Source: UBA6168 sp965222975 (GTDB taxonomy: Bacteria; Bacteroidota; Bacteroidia; Chitinophagales; Saprospiraceae). From it: a stretch of 64,000 nt of DNA. Shown in pieces: positions 37,101 to 45,628 of this stretch. Both the position numbers and the translations under genes were made by a program. Numbering within the stretch: position 1 is the stretch's first letter; each line of letters begins with the position of its first letter. Below the pieces are notes generated by a model. That model searched no databases, was not told the origin of the DNA, and worked only from the letters and a program-made list of their open reading frames with translations. Where the stretch lies: positions 62,001 through 126,000 of the forward strand of contig CBDCVJ010000041.1 of NCBI GenBank assembly GCA_965222975.1. The letters are read 5' to 3'.

Positions 37101-37768
37101 GTGCCGAGGTAAGAAACGGTCAGGCTGGCATTCGGCACTAGTTCGTGCTGGGCGTTGATAGCTCCCCTGTTTGCGGTTTCCCAAATCTGTTTGAGCTGTT
37201 GGAATGCTTTGGCACAATCCTCCAATCCGGGTGGGTTTTGGAAAATTTTGATCCGCCGCATGCTGCGGGTGCGGGTCGTGGTGTCCGGCCCACCCAAGGC
37301 AGGTTCGAGCAGTTCTGTGTCCTCCACCGCGCTGACCGCCTGTTGCCATGCTTCCAAATAGACCAGGTTGAATTGGGTTTCACCAAGGGTCAGTGCAGGC
37401 GGCGCTTCCGAAGGTGATGGCTGCTGTAGCCAGTCCCTTTGTGTCAGATAGGTTTCTGGTGTGGGTGGCGGCCCTTCCTGTGCGCTTTCCATTTCCAAAC
37501 GCAAACCTCCGAGGTGGACTGTGCCGGGAAGAATATCGAAATTGATCTCCCCGGATGCTTCCACCCGCAGGTTGTCAATTTTGAAACCATCATCTGGGCT
37601 GCCAAATGGCCCGATGATCTCCACTCGGCTTCGCCGCCGTTCCTCGTTTTCGATGCGTTCATTTTCGTTCCAGTCGTCATCCGTCAAAACCCTGCCCTGC
37701 TGCATGCGGACGCCTGCGTAATGTTTTTTCGGGTCGAACGTCACCCGCGAGATGTCGTATCCTTCCAT
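34145..37768 (-). CDS. DUF6519 / right-handed beta-helix protein, eCIS tail-fibre or baseplate-appendage candidate
   Basis: The 1207-residue protein begins with the DUF6519 signature (FDPKKHYAGVRMQQGRVLTDDDWNENERIEN cut into motif: GVRMQQGRVLTDDDWNENE). The next ~400 residues are beta-rich. From ~500 to ~1060 it shows parallel beta-helix character: pectate-lyase-like strands such as NVVIDGRRQITISGCG, then repeated I-x-N/D-N-x-I turns (IEQLSLIAFNSTAISV, VLIERNRLVVV, ISIENNKIQHFGLSGIGVVAW, IGENLIENNG, IDISDNHILNNGPRT). Right-handed helices of this sort are common in phage tailspikes that bind or cut glycans. A receptor-binding or polysaccharide-degrading appendage is therefore likely, though no catalytic triad was identified. 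It starts 12 bp after the gpI-like gene, so co-translation is expected. Confidence 0.78.
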   Translation of the reverse strand: MEGYDISRVTFDPKKHYAGVRMQQGRVLTDDDWNENERIENEERRRSRVEIIGPFGSPDDGFKIDNLRVEASGEINFDILPGTVHLGGLRLEMESAQEGPPPTPETYLTQRDWLQQPSPSEAPPALTLGETQFNLVYLEAWQQAVSAVEDTELLEPALGGPDTTTRTRSMRRIKIFQNPPGLEDCAKAFQQLKQIWETANRGAINAQHELVPNASLTVSYLGTGTPQNLCSPSSVGGYLGAENQAIRVQLIDSGHFTWGFDNASPLYRVQVNAAGDTVTFITEPKDQHHWPLSGQIVEILPWLAVLPNGEKVAEQQGHLSKVDASYNPDTQELTLLSPITDADFGVDWQSRNNGTQPDYFYLRVWQRGDDLSSDAAMPFTPGTAVSLGTTGLQVTFNGNDLNANDYWVIAARPETPEQVLPWILEQGKGPDGVRRFYAPLAVLQWTADASGNVTGQVIHDCRKKFRPLTDQDCCCTFTVGDGVHSKGDFDSIEEALRNLPEEGGKICVLPGEHLANVVIDGRRQITISGCGERSIVKPHPDRTGESIFRIISSNKIKIEQLSLIAFNSTAISVRDDETRNDSSHEITIHDNRIMACIHGIEVMLRDDLAGDNDIRITYNHIGMIDKDNGLAAIFCRADGVLIERNRLVVVPPPDPNDPNDPRNEDDPSGGVFDPCADHKLFYVPTFKLNLYLFKFFAFVKWVFLLPTRKVYRTLGGIQIGGGSERVRILENEIIGGRGNGITLGHLPTVPDEIRQPPVVEDVALNRYEYLSAQPTKTHFATNEIKAFVAERFRSALYEISIENNKIQHFGLSGIGVVAWLDIKTIGMAVNVEDLTVYRNHIQLCAQQLPTEIPASMIDDVGFGGIGLSYCRNATIGENLIENNGISLIEPVCGIFILYGEKIDISDNHILNNGPRTSFTEQQDPRRGERGGIVIKMSYKDVLAEFTGEGPVGLYDGIPAVKVHDNIVAQPLGHALLLMAFGPVSVVGNQFTTQATNRQHPLSLLAGAVFILNLGVSKDFLFTGLLKNFKGISKVGTNYASAKNTAFNADILTRLQLLPSGSVMFSDNQVTLELRGGEVSFSLSAQLLASLDDIAYLSNQSECAGLIAQQTIDLVLINTILFGYTVRSNDNRFQEGFTLALYSLLSFGVMNTALGNQSTHCLLVLGSRRPPATLLDQSNLVLRNDRCRDGTNAFRLKYEPTTNLQLLG

Positions 37769-37780
37769 GGTTGTTGTTTT

Positions 37781-40036
37781 TTAAGTTTCGTTGATAAAAA
37801 TGGGTATCAATCCAAAAGGCATATATTCTTCCACCTTCACCTGAAGACTGTCAAGTTTTATGGGGTTGATGAGGGAGCTGAAGGCACCGATTTCTGATTG
37901 GTTTTCAGCACCCCGTTTCAATTCTTCTGGAGCCGTATCACTCAGTTGTCCATAGCCCGGCTGCCCGAATACCCTAGAAGTGAACCAGTGGTTGTTGTCG
38001 GTGAAAAAATAAGACTCATAGGGCTGTGGCAAACGGCTGTCTTTGAGGGCAGCGCTGAAACGGAAGCAGCCCGATTGGGTATCTGTTACGTTTGCCAGGT
38101 CAGTGATCAGAGTTTCGGTAGCGAACAAGCGGTGCAGTTCCACTTTTCCAAAAACAGTTGTGCGCTCTATATTTACTACGCCTTGGTCAAATTGCAGCGC
38201 TGGCGTTCCAGCATCTACTGACTGAATGATAGAATCCCTGATGGTCAGCTCCTCCACGACACCGCCATCCCGGACGGCGATGGGACCCATGATGCTTGAA
38301 TCAATCAGCATTTTTTCAACCGTACCTTCTATGAATAAGTGCAGGGGGAAAATTGCAGCCCCTGTAATATCGGCACTTCCTCCTGGGTCAATGGTGCAAT
38401 AGCTGATGGTGACACATTCATAATCGCCCCGCAGTATCATTACATAAGCACCTACCGCACCGACCCACAATCCTTCCAGCGCCAAATTAGAATCGCTGGT
38501 CGGGCTATTGGCTTCAAGTACCCATTCATTGCTGGCATTTTGCAGGCAGAGGAAAGGCCGTTGATGATTGGCCGCCTGTATTCTTGTATTGATAATACCC
38601 CCTCGGTTATGGACGGGTTTGTAGGTTTTGCTGTCGTCAATTTGCAACACCCCATCTTGTGGGATTTGGGAAAAATGGATCAATCCACCTCCTGTCTTGG
38701 TTGGTTCGGTTGGTTCGCAGCTTTCTACTTCTGGGCGCGGGTATGTCCCTGCCCCAATTTCACCGGAAAAACCATAATGATAAGAAGCTGTCACCTCCGT
38801 TGGGTCGGGTAGCGGGGCCATATTTACAAAAGTGAACCGTCCCCTCTCTGGATCAACGATCAAGTTTTTCTCGGCTTGTGCAGCAACCGCCCATGTGGCC
38901 AAATTGGCGGCAGAGGTTGTTTCTGGAGAAAATAAAGTCCCGGCATCCTCCACAGCGAGGCTCTCGGTTTTTTGGCTCAATGGATCAGTGTCTGGTAGCA
39001 GGGCATATTTCCCACAATTCTCCACGATGGCATGGTGTAGTAGTGCAAGCCATTGCCCTGTGTTTAGTGCCGTTGATAAGGTGCTATCCAAAGTGGTGCG
39101 GAGGCGGACTTCGCTGCGGAAACGCCAACCCGACATTTCCCGCAGTTCAGTGGATGTGGAGGCGGGGATGCCCGGACTGATTTCGAGGGCCTGAACGACC
39201 CTTTCACTGATAAGATATTCGGCATGGTTGAGCAGGCGGCAGCGGACGGGGGCAGGTACTTCCCATTCAAGGGCAGAATGCCAATTGTCCCAGTCATAGT
39301 CGTCGCCCCGGTTGCGCTGGATGAACAACGGGATGGATCTGCCAGAGGGGTCGAAGGTGAACCGCTCCGGATTGGCAGCATCCACGAACGGGGTGACGTC
39401 CTCCACTTTATAAGACTTCAACCGATAGAGATGAAAAGCCAGTTTGGGGATGTTGTACCTGCCTGTAGTGCCCTGGTGTTGGCGCATGTCGGGGGTGTAG
39501 TGGTATTCATCGAACGGGCCGCCTGCCTGTTCGCTGGAGAATTGCCTGCGAAGGTCGGCCCAGCCACCTGGTTGCGTTTGGGAAAAACGCCCGGCCAATG
39601 GCGCTGGGTGCGGGTCGAGGCCATGCCGGGCACGGCCCAGTCGGTGGAAGTTTTCGACCACCTTGCCTTCCCACCCTGCAATGTCGCTGATGAGTTCTTC
39701 CAGTACCCGGAGCGTCCCTTTCCTGCGGCGATAATAGATCGTTTTGGCAACGTCCACCCGGCGGCCTCTTTTGTTTTCCAGAGGCAACAAGCGGGTGGCG
39801 ACCAGATCGGCCAAGTAGGGCACTGCCCAATCGCTGGCTGTTTCGACGAACTGGTCTTCCCACAAGCGGTCTTGGCTGCGGCGGAGGATGGCTGCCTGTT
39901 CCGCCATGACCTCTACGATAGCACGCAGCACGCCGGGGTTTTCCGCCAGTCCATCTTCGTGGCGGTAAATAGAGGGGATCATTTCCCACAACTTTTCAGC
40001 GAAATAGGTTTCAAAATGGTCTTCTAATGCCTTCAT
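37781..40036 (-). CDS. Phage tail protein I (gpI)-like baseplate protein with C-terminal beta-helix region
   Basis: The 751-residue protein begins with a gpI-like domain (residues ~10-150: LWEMIPSIYRHEDG, QFVETASDWAVPYLADLVATRL, YYRRRKGTLRVLEELISDIAGWEGKVVENF), the type that follows the J proteins in P2-like baseplates. P2 gpI is about 180 residues, so this copy is extended. Residues ~450-700 carry beta-helix-like repeats (GSADITGAAIFPLHLFIEGTV, IAVRDGGVVEELTIRDSIIQSV, LQFDQGVVNIERTTVFGKVEL). The end (EIGAFSSLINPIKLD, VKVEEYMPFGLIPIF) is of the kind seen in other eCIS wedge-associated proteins. It probably connects the baseplate wedge to the fibres. It lies 12 bp before the DUF6519 gene and 206 bp after the J gene upstream. 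Confidence 0.82.
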   Translation of the reverse strand: MKALEDHFETYFAEKLWEMIPSIYRHEDGLAENPGVLRAIVEVMAEQAAILRRSQDRLWEDQFVETASDWAVPYLADLVATRLLPLENKRGRRVDVAKTIYYRRRKGTLRVLEELISDIAGWEGKVVENFHRLGRARHGLDPHPAPLAGRFSQTQPGGWADLRRQFSSEQAGGPFDEYHYTPDMRQHQGTTGRYNIPKLAFHLYRLKSYKVEDVTPFVDAANPERFTFDPSGRSIPLFIQRNRGDDYDWDNWHSALEWEVPAPVRCRLLNHAEYLISERVVQALEISPGIPASTSTELREMSGWRFRSEVRLRTTLDSTLSTALNTGQWLALLHHAIVENCGKYALLPDTDPLSQKTESLAVEDAGTLFSPETTSAANLATWAVAAQAEKNLIVDPERGRFTFVNMAPLPDPTEVTASYHYGFSGEIGAGTYPRPEVESCEPTEPTKTGGGLIHFSQIPQDGVLQIDDSKTYKPVHNRGGIINTRIQAANHQRPFLCLQNASNEWVLEANSPTSDSNLALEGLWVGAVGAYVMILRGDYECVTISYCTIDPGGSADITGAAIFPLHLFIEGTVEKMLIDSSIMGPIAVRDGGVVEELTIRDSIIQSVDAGTPALQFDQGVVNIERTTVFGKVELHRLFATETLITDLANVTDTQSGCFRFSAALKDSRLPQPYESYFFTDNNHWFTSRVFGQPGYGQLSDTAPEELKRGAENQSEIGAFSSLINPIKLDSLQVKVEEYMPFGLIPIFINET

Positions 40037-40242
40037 AAGTAGTGATTAGTAATTAGTTGATTAGTGATTAGTCGGGCACCACAATAACAATCTGTAAGAT
40101 GTACAAAATGGATTGCCGAATTAATATGCACGCATCACTTATTATGTTATAGGCTATTGGCTATTTGAGATCACATCTGCTTTCCCGAACCCAAATTTGC
40201 ATTTTGCATATTGGCTTTGGGAAAAAAGTGTAGCCTCAGGTC

Positions 40243-42654
40243 CTAGCTGCTTTTACCGTTTAAAATCAATGCTCCTGTTTCAAAATCGAAGTACTTCCCA
40301 GTGCCGGGTGTTTTAGCATAAACGCTCCACGTACTGGTGTTCCAATGAATGCCCCGCACCGCCAACGTTCCCTCCACGGATAGCACGGCATCGAAAACCT
40401 GACTCCGATATAGGGGCTTACCGATGCCGACGTTTTCAGGAGCCAACATGCCCGTTTTGGTATTTGTCAACACCTCTCGCACGGCAGCCAGTACGTCCGT
40501 TTCGACATATCGAGCGTCAATGTTTACATCAATAGAAATGGTAGTAGGGATGCCCTGTGCCAGCTCCACTTGAATGGGCGTGCTGGGGTCGGTCACGTTG
40601 GCCAACCGCTGCCGCACCAGCGTTTCGATACCATTTTCCCCAATGAAAAATATGTTCACGACGGGACGCTGCTTGGCACCATGCCAGCGCCATTCTGCTT
40701 GCGTTGCACGGACACCGGGCACGGAAAGCGCTACTGCTTCCATGTCCTGAATGGAAACTGCCCGGCCAAGCACCAAAACCGATTTGGGGGCATTGTTCCG
40801 CATTTCCTCGGCTGCTTCGGCATCAGCGCCCCCCGCAGCGGGAAGTGGGTTTTTTACGCTTTGCAAACCCTGAACTGGCTTGCCAATTTGATTGATGGAA
40901 CCAGCAGGAGGGCTGGCAGCACCTGCGCCGTAACGATAAGTTGCCACGACGTTGCCCTGCCCCGGTGGAAGCCGTTCGCCTCGTATCCCATCGCCGAAGG
41001 TGATGAATGTTTCCCCCTCATCGTCCTGCCGGACGATGTAAACCTGATCGTTTTCTTTTTTTCCAAAAAAACTGGAGACTTCCGTCCACTGAACGCCATT
41101 GACGTGGATGGTCAGGGTTGATTGCACGCCTTGGTCATTGTCGGCAGTCGGGGCGGTTAGGTAGGTCAAGGGTTTCTTTTTTAGTTTAAACACCTGATTC
41201 GGTACTGCGGCATCTCCGCTGCCGAGGATTTCCCACTGCACGAGTTCGCCTCGGGTGATTTCTATGACATTTCCAAAAACCTCAACAGGCAGGGTTAAGG
41301 GTGGCGACCACGTAGCGCCTTGGCTCAAGTTCAGCGAGGTATTGTTATAATTTAGACTTGCCCCGATTTCAACCCCCATTGTGTTTTTATCTTCCAGGAA
41401 GAACTGCCCAGGTGCATGACCATCGCTGGGTATTTCGACCGGAAGCGTGAAAACCAATGGGTCGCTTGTGGTCAGTTTAGTCTTTGCAGGACGGACAACG
41501 ATGCCTGCTTCCTGCAAGCCATAGTGGACGATGATGGCCTTCCGGTGGCTGTTGGTCCAGTTGGGCGAATAGGAGTATTTTTTCCGGGAAGAGCTATTTA
41601 GGCTGGCGTCAAGCGTAAGCTTTGTGAAAGAGGCATTGCCCGTGAGGTCGTAAGTTTTGCCGCCAAAGGTCATTTCGTTTTTGGGCGAGGCTGCCCGGAT
41701 TTCCTCTTCAAAGCCATTTACTTTAAACCAACGGTATTCCCCTGATCGGGAAACGACGATCTTTTCCCCGATCCTGATATTGCGGTTGAGGCTGTCCAGT
41801 GTTAGCTTGTTGCTGGCAACGGATGCAGGGGAACTGGAAATAGACCAAAGTCCTGCACTATTAGTGAAAGAATAAAGCTTCAGTCTTGCTGTCGGTGTAT
41901 TCCCCGACAACTTTAAAGGTGATTGAAAACTTACCTTGACGATGACCCGCCTGTCAGCCGAAGCGATATTTTCCACTTGGCTCACGATGGCTGGTTGGTT
42001 TTGGCTCTGATTGCCAGAATCGGTGAGCAATAGCAAGGTGCCCGGTGCTATTTCAGCCTGTTGTTCGACATATAAAAACGAGGGATTGTGCGTACCGACC
42101 TTAGTAGGGATAGGAGGCTGTACGCTCCACTTGTTCGTCAGTGGATGGATGATGGTATCTGCGCTAAGTTCAAACACCTGTGGCGGTTCGTCATCAAAAG
42201 CGCCGGAGCGGAAAGCCGTGCCAGCAGGGAGTGTCACTGATTGCCTGCCATCGGCAAAAGCCGTCAGTTTGGCAAAAGAAGCAACGGCAGGGCGAGGGAG
42301 GTAACCGAGCAGGTCAACCAATTTCCGAAGGGAAGGCCGTCTGACTGCGGTTCGCAAATAAGCCTCTTGTGCTACGACCTCATCGTAAAATGACAGGGAG
42401 TCACAGATGTACGCCCACATTTCCAACAGCATCAGCCCAAGGTCGTCTTCGTCCCTGGCCCGCCAGTGGCTCAAAGAGGGTTGGCTCCGCAACATGGCCA
42501 GCATGGCAGTGCGGAATTCAGGAAAGGTCGCTATCTGCCGGGGGATTCGGTTCAGCCCGGCAGGGATTTGGAGGACAGGCGGATGCACCCGGATGTCGCA
42601 GGGGCAGCCTGGGTCATGGCCTGTGGTATTGATATTTTGACAAAAACAACTCAT
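40243..42654 (-). CDS. Baseplate J-like wedge protein (second of two)
   Basis: The 803-residue protein belongs to the 'putative baseplate assembly' group related to P2 gpJ/T4 gp6 and to Afp11/Afp12. Characteristic segments are GLMLLEMWAYICDSLSFYDEVVAQEAYLRTA near residue 70-105 (motif: LLEMWAYICDSLSFY), VTFGDGIRGERLPPGQ-like residues (ITFGDGIRGERLPPG), ATYRYGAGA, and GRAVSIQDMEAVALSVPGVRATQAEW. The last is the conserved C-terminal J element. The N-terminus has a Cys cluster (C3, C5, C17, C19) that may bind metal. It should form the wedge ring that triggers sheath contraction. Its ATG overlaps the stop of the upstream J gene by 4 bp, implying coupled translation. Confidence 0.88.
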   Translation of the reverse strand: MSCFCQNINTTGHDPGCPCDIRVHPPVLQIPAGLNRIPRQIATFPEFRTAMLAMLRSQPSLSHWRARDEDDLGLMLLEMWAYICDSLSFYDEVVAQEAYLRTAVRRPSLRKLVDLLGYLPRPAVASFAKLTAFADGRQSVTLPAGTAFRSGAFDDEPPQVFELSADTIIHPLTNKWSVQPPIPTKVGTHNPSFLYVEQQAEIAPGTLLLLTDSGNQSQNQPAIVSQVENIASADRRVIVKVSFQSPLKLSGNTPTARLKLYSFTNSAGLWSISSSPASVASNKLTLDSLNRNIRIGEKIVVSRSGEYRWFKVNGFEEEIRAASPKNEMTFGGKTYDLTGNASFTKLTLDASLNSSSRKKYSYSPNWTNSHRKAIIVHYGLQEAGIVVRPAKTKLTTSDPLVFTLPVEIPSDGHAPGQFFLEDKNTMGVEIGASLNYNNTSLNLSQGATWSPPLTLPVEVFGNVIEITRGELVQWEILGSGDAAVPNQVFKLKKKPLTYLTAPTADNDQGVQSTLTIHVNGVQWTEVSSFFGKKENDQVYIVRQDDEGETFITFGDGIRGERLPPGQGNVVATYRYGAGAASPPAGSINQIGKPVQGLQSVKNPLPAAGGADAEAAEEMRNNAPKSVLVLGRAVSIQDMEAVALSVPGVRATQAEWRWHGAKQRPVVNIFFIGENGIETLVRQRLANVTDPSTPIQVELAQGIPTTISIDVNIDARYVETDVLAAVREVLTNTKTGMLAPENVGIGKPLYRSQVFDAVLSVEGTLAVRGIHWNTSTWSVYAKTPGTGKYFDFETGALILNGKSS

Positions 42655-45128
42655 GCGCCGCCTTCCATTTTAAGCTTGATGGTGCCACGTTCCGGGTGCA
42701 AAGGGTCGTTTTCCACTCGGATGATAGCATTCATGCCTGGTTGATAAAATAAGTCTGAAAACAGTTTCCAAGGAAACCAACCCCGCCGCCGAATGTATAT
42801 GTCCTCCACTGCCCGTACTCCCTCGACTGACTGGATGGCATCCTCTAAAGTGGAGCGCTCTAACGGCGTCCCAAAAGTGAAGTGGTCGGCTGAAAAATAA
42901 CCGGGTACTGGGCGGACGCCCTTTTTGCCCGTCAAAGCCTCCAATACCCGCTCTTTGACCTCTCCCTGATAGGCATGGGGCGCTACGCAAACGGTGATCT
43001 CCAGATCAAGGTCGGCATAAATGGGGTTGAGTATGTGGGCTTCCCGGCCTGCTTGCCGGAAGCGGTTGAGCTGCTGAGTAGCTGTCTGCCGCAGGTCGTC
43101 GGACAGTACCGCCGTTCCCAGCGGATCGGGGGTGGCAAAGGCCGAGAGCCAACTGCCTGTCCAGCGGAAGGAGGCCCCTGCCCGTTGCACTTCAGGGAGG
43201 CGCTCGACGGCCTCGGCGTAATCTTCTGGGCGGACGGCCCGGTAGGTGATGGCTCGATATGCTTCCGGTGCTAATTGGCGGACTGCGGTCGGGGTTTCTG
43301 CGTCTAATCCATCCTTGGCAGGTAAGGGGTTATTCACCGATTCGACGAAGCCGAGGTTGGTCAATGGAGGGTCGCAGGGGAAGGGGTCACGGTCGTCAGC
43401 CAGATTTGTAAGACTGCCTTGGGAAACATTGCTGCGTCGGCTACCGCCCAATCGATAGGTTACTTTAAATACAGTATTTTCACTTGGGGTGATGCCAAAC
43501 TGGTTGTCGCCAAAGCGGATGGTTACACCCTCGTTGGTGGCATAGCCCTGATGAACGATTTCCCCGCCGATTCTTTGGTAACCAACCACCCTCCTCCAAC
43601 TGCCGTCGTCGAGGGTGTAGTGATCGTCGTTGGAAAATGATTGAATCAGCGTCCGCCTGTATTGCCAGGAGGAGGATGGCTCGGGTATCCAACAAGTACC
43701 ATCCGAGGCCATTTCTGTCAAATGTACTTGAGGCTCGGCAGTATCGGGGGTCTCACCTAACCTGACCAGCGACAGCTCGTCGGAGTTCGGCAAGGTGAAC
43801 AAATAAATCAATGAGCCATCAGGGCCTTCCCTTTCCACGGCTTGCAGGGGCAGCCTACTGTCGTTGACTGGAAGGGTAAGTGTAGTAGGATCGGCACCGA
43901 CTACAAATTGGGCAGAGTGGGTTTGCCCCGCGGAAACGGGCACCAGATTTCCCCTGACTTCCAGCCAACGCATGTCTATTTCAAAAGGCGTCGCCTGTGC
44001 TTCCTCCCAGACCAAATGGGTCAAATCTTCGCCGAACACTGGATCATTCGTATCGGTAATGGCGATCAGCCGAACCATATGTGCCCGCTCAGGCAAGGAT
44101 GGGTCGGGGTTGGTTTTTAACAAAACCCATTTGCCTGGATCTTTGTCATTGGGCAGATCGTCGAAAGGGAGGTCGGCGGCGTGGTGGCCTTTGATAAATA
44201 TTTCGGTTGAACCCACTGGCAGGCAAGTGTCGTCCTCGTCCCAGCAGTGGGGTTCGAAAGTGTTCCGCACAGCATCCACCGCATAAGGTTTGTTGGCTAA
44301 AATTTCCTCCAAGTCCTGTCCTACCTCAAAATTGACCCGCTCGCCAAGATCATTGCTGGCCCATACATCCATTCCCGCCGGAATGATGCCGGAGTCACCG
44401 GCTCTGACCGTAACGTCCAACCACGTAGTAGCGCCCAGCCCATCATGGATGTGGTAGTCAATCAACCGGGCATGGCGGCGCAGGGAGCGCCGCTGGGTGG
44501 CCGTTTCAAAATGAGCCTCCCTGCCGATGCGGTCTTGGTAATAAGCCATTTCATCTCCCAAGGCACTCATCAATTCTGCCATCATAATGCCTGCATCTGC
44601 CTCTAGGCGGTCTTTCCAATCGGGGTATTTTAAAGAAGCAAAATCCAGCAAGGCACGGCGGAAGCTCCAGAAGTCACGGGCCAGATAGTTGATAGGGAAA
44701 TCTACCACATCTTCCGGCGGACATTCGTGTGGTGGTGGCTCGCAGTCGAGGTCGCTGGGGCAGTTGGCTTTGAAGCTGAATTGGACATTGTTGTAGTAGC
44801 GGTCAATCCGGGCATCATCCATGCGGATTTTATACAGGGAAAAACCGCCGGGATAGGCTGCCTGCAATTGCAACACCTCACCGATCCACGTCATGCCCGT
44901 AATGGGTATTTCAGCAGCGGCGTTGCTGTCCGATGTATCTAAAATATGGATGTCTTCGAGGGCCAAGCCATTGGGCAGGGGCGCATCGAGCGGAGTGGTC
45001 AGCGTGGTCGGGGAACGCAGGAAGTGGACATCCAATGTCACTTGGTCGGGATGGACAAACACGAAATCTATCCCCGTCACCTGGCTTTGCGCCAGCATGG
45101 ATTGTAGTCTGTCTGGTGCGCTTGTCAT
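42651..45128 (-). CDS. Baseplate J-like wedge protein (first of two)
   Basis: The 825-residue protein is a paralogue of the downstream J gene, of the same class as Afp11. It has NYLARDFWSFRRALLDFASLKYPDW and MMAELMSALGDEMAYYQDRIGREAHFETA (motif AELMSALGDEMAYYQDRIGRE), the beta region IRFGDNQFGITPSENTVFKVTYRLGG cut to IRFGDNQFGITPSENT, the conserved NPLPAKDGLDAET-R element, and RPEDYAEAVERLPEVQRAGA near the C-terminus. Such pairs form heteromeric wedge assemblies around the hub. Stop-start overlaps of 4 bp on both sides, with gp25 upstream and the second J downstream, place it in a tightly coupled translation unit. The annotation of order inside the wedge is inference. Confidence 0.9.
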   Translation of the reverse strand: MTSAPDRLQSMLAQSQVTGIDFVFVHPDQVTLDVHFLRSPTTLTTPLDAPLPNGLALEDIHILDTSDSNAAAEIPITGMTWIGEVLQLQAAYPGGFSLYKIRMDDARIDRYYNNVQFSFKANCPSDLDCEPPPHECPPEDVVDFPINYLARDFWSFRRALLDFASLKYPDWKDRLEADAGIMMAELMSALGDEMAYYQDRIGREAHFETATQRRSLRRHARLIDYHIHDGLGATTWLDVTVRAGDSGIIPAGMDVWASNDLGERVNFEVGQDLEEILANKPYAVDAVRNTFEPHCWDEDDTCLPVGSTEIFIKGHHAADLPFDDLPNDKDPGKWVLLKTNPDPSLPERAHMVRLIAITDTNDPVFGEDLTHLVWEEAQATPFEIDMRWLEVRGNLVPVSAGQTHSAQFVVGADPTTLTLPVNDSRLPLQAVEREGPDGSLIYLFTLPNSDELSLVRLGETPDTAEPQVHLTEMASDGTCWIPEPSSSWQYRRTLIQSFSNDDHYTLDDGSWRRVVGYQRIGGEIVHQGYATNEGVTIRFGDNQFGITPSENTVFKVTYRLGGSRRSNVSQGSLTNLADDRDPFPCDPPLTNLGFVESVNNPLPAKDGLDAETPTAVRQLAPEAYRAITYRAVRPEDYAEAVERLPEVQRAGASFRWTGSWLSAFATPDPLGTAVLSDDLRQTATQQLNRFRQAGREAHILNPIYADLDLEITVCVAPHAYQGEVKERVLEALTGKKGVRPVPGYFSADHFTFGTPLERSTLEDAIQSVEGVRAVEDIYIRRRGWFPWKLFSDLFYQPGMNAIIRVENDPLHPERGTIKLKMEGGA

Positions 45129-45502
45129 AGGCTTACTTCAAGGTTTAGGTAGCGGCGTTCCTGCCGTGCTTTTACAATATAGATGATGTTGACCTGTAGC
45201 TTTTCCTCAATGGCTTCGACGTTCACTTCTTCTACCGATATAATCGAACCCAGCCATTTTTCCAGTGCCTGGAAAACCGTCACCTGCATCAGGTTGGCGC
45301 TCAGGGTGCTGTTTGGGGCAAAGACCATCCGGCGCAACCCACACCCAAAATCAGGGCGGTTGATCCGCTCGCCGGGGTTGGTGAACAGGACTTGTTTTAT
45401 CAACTGCACCACATGGCGGTCGAAATTGTTTTCCTCTGCCAAGGTGCCATACCCCTTGTCAATGGCGAAGGGATATCGGATGCTATGGATGAGATCGTTC
45501 AT
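45125..45502 (-). CDS. gp25-like baseplate wedge protein (Afp9-type)
   Basis: The 125-residue protein matches the GPW/gp25 family: YPFAIDKGYGTLAEE near the start, VQLIKQVLFTNPGERINRPDFGCGLRRMVF as the central signature (core LFTNPGERINRPDFGCGL), then a C-terminal helix-strand. gp25 sits in the inner baseplate and contacts the first sheath ring, so it is a strict marker for contractile injection systems. The ATG at 45502 follows 4 bp after an octanucleotide repeat array, which is odd. It overlaps the J gene by 4 bp at its 3' end. Confidence 0.92.
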   Translation of the reverse strand: MNDLIHSIRYPFAIDKGYGTLAEENNFDRHVVQLIKQVLFTNPGERINRPDFGCGLRRMVFAPNSTLSANLMQVTVFQALEKWLGSIISVEEVNVEAIEEKLQVNIIYIVKARQERRYLNLEVSL

Positions 45503-45506
45503 GTTT

Positions 45507-45560
45507 GAGAGAATGAGAGAATGAGAGAATGAGAGAATGAGAGAATGAGAGAATGAGAGA
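45507..45560. repeat. Octanucleotide tandem repeat (gagagaat)6 upstream of gp25
   Basis: Six full copies and one partial copy of GAGAGAAT lie at 45507-45560, ending 4 bp before the gp25 start codon in the direction of transcription (read there as ATTCTCTC). Copy-number change would alter the leader by 8 nt per unit and could affect translation start. Confidence 0.9.
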
Positions 45561-45628
45561 TTTTGTAACTTGTTGATTTTCAGTGTTTAAAAATTTCTAA
45601 TTTCTCAATTTCTAATTTCCCAGTTTCA

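Noticed and set aside
39224..40027. Plus-strand open frame of 267 codons opposite the gpI-like gene
   Set aside because: Antisense shadow. The minus-strand frame has clear gpI motifs.
45507..45560. Octanucleotide array considered as a CRISPR-like repeat
   Set aside because: Units are 8 bp and directly adjacent without spacers; no cas gene in the window.
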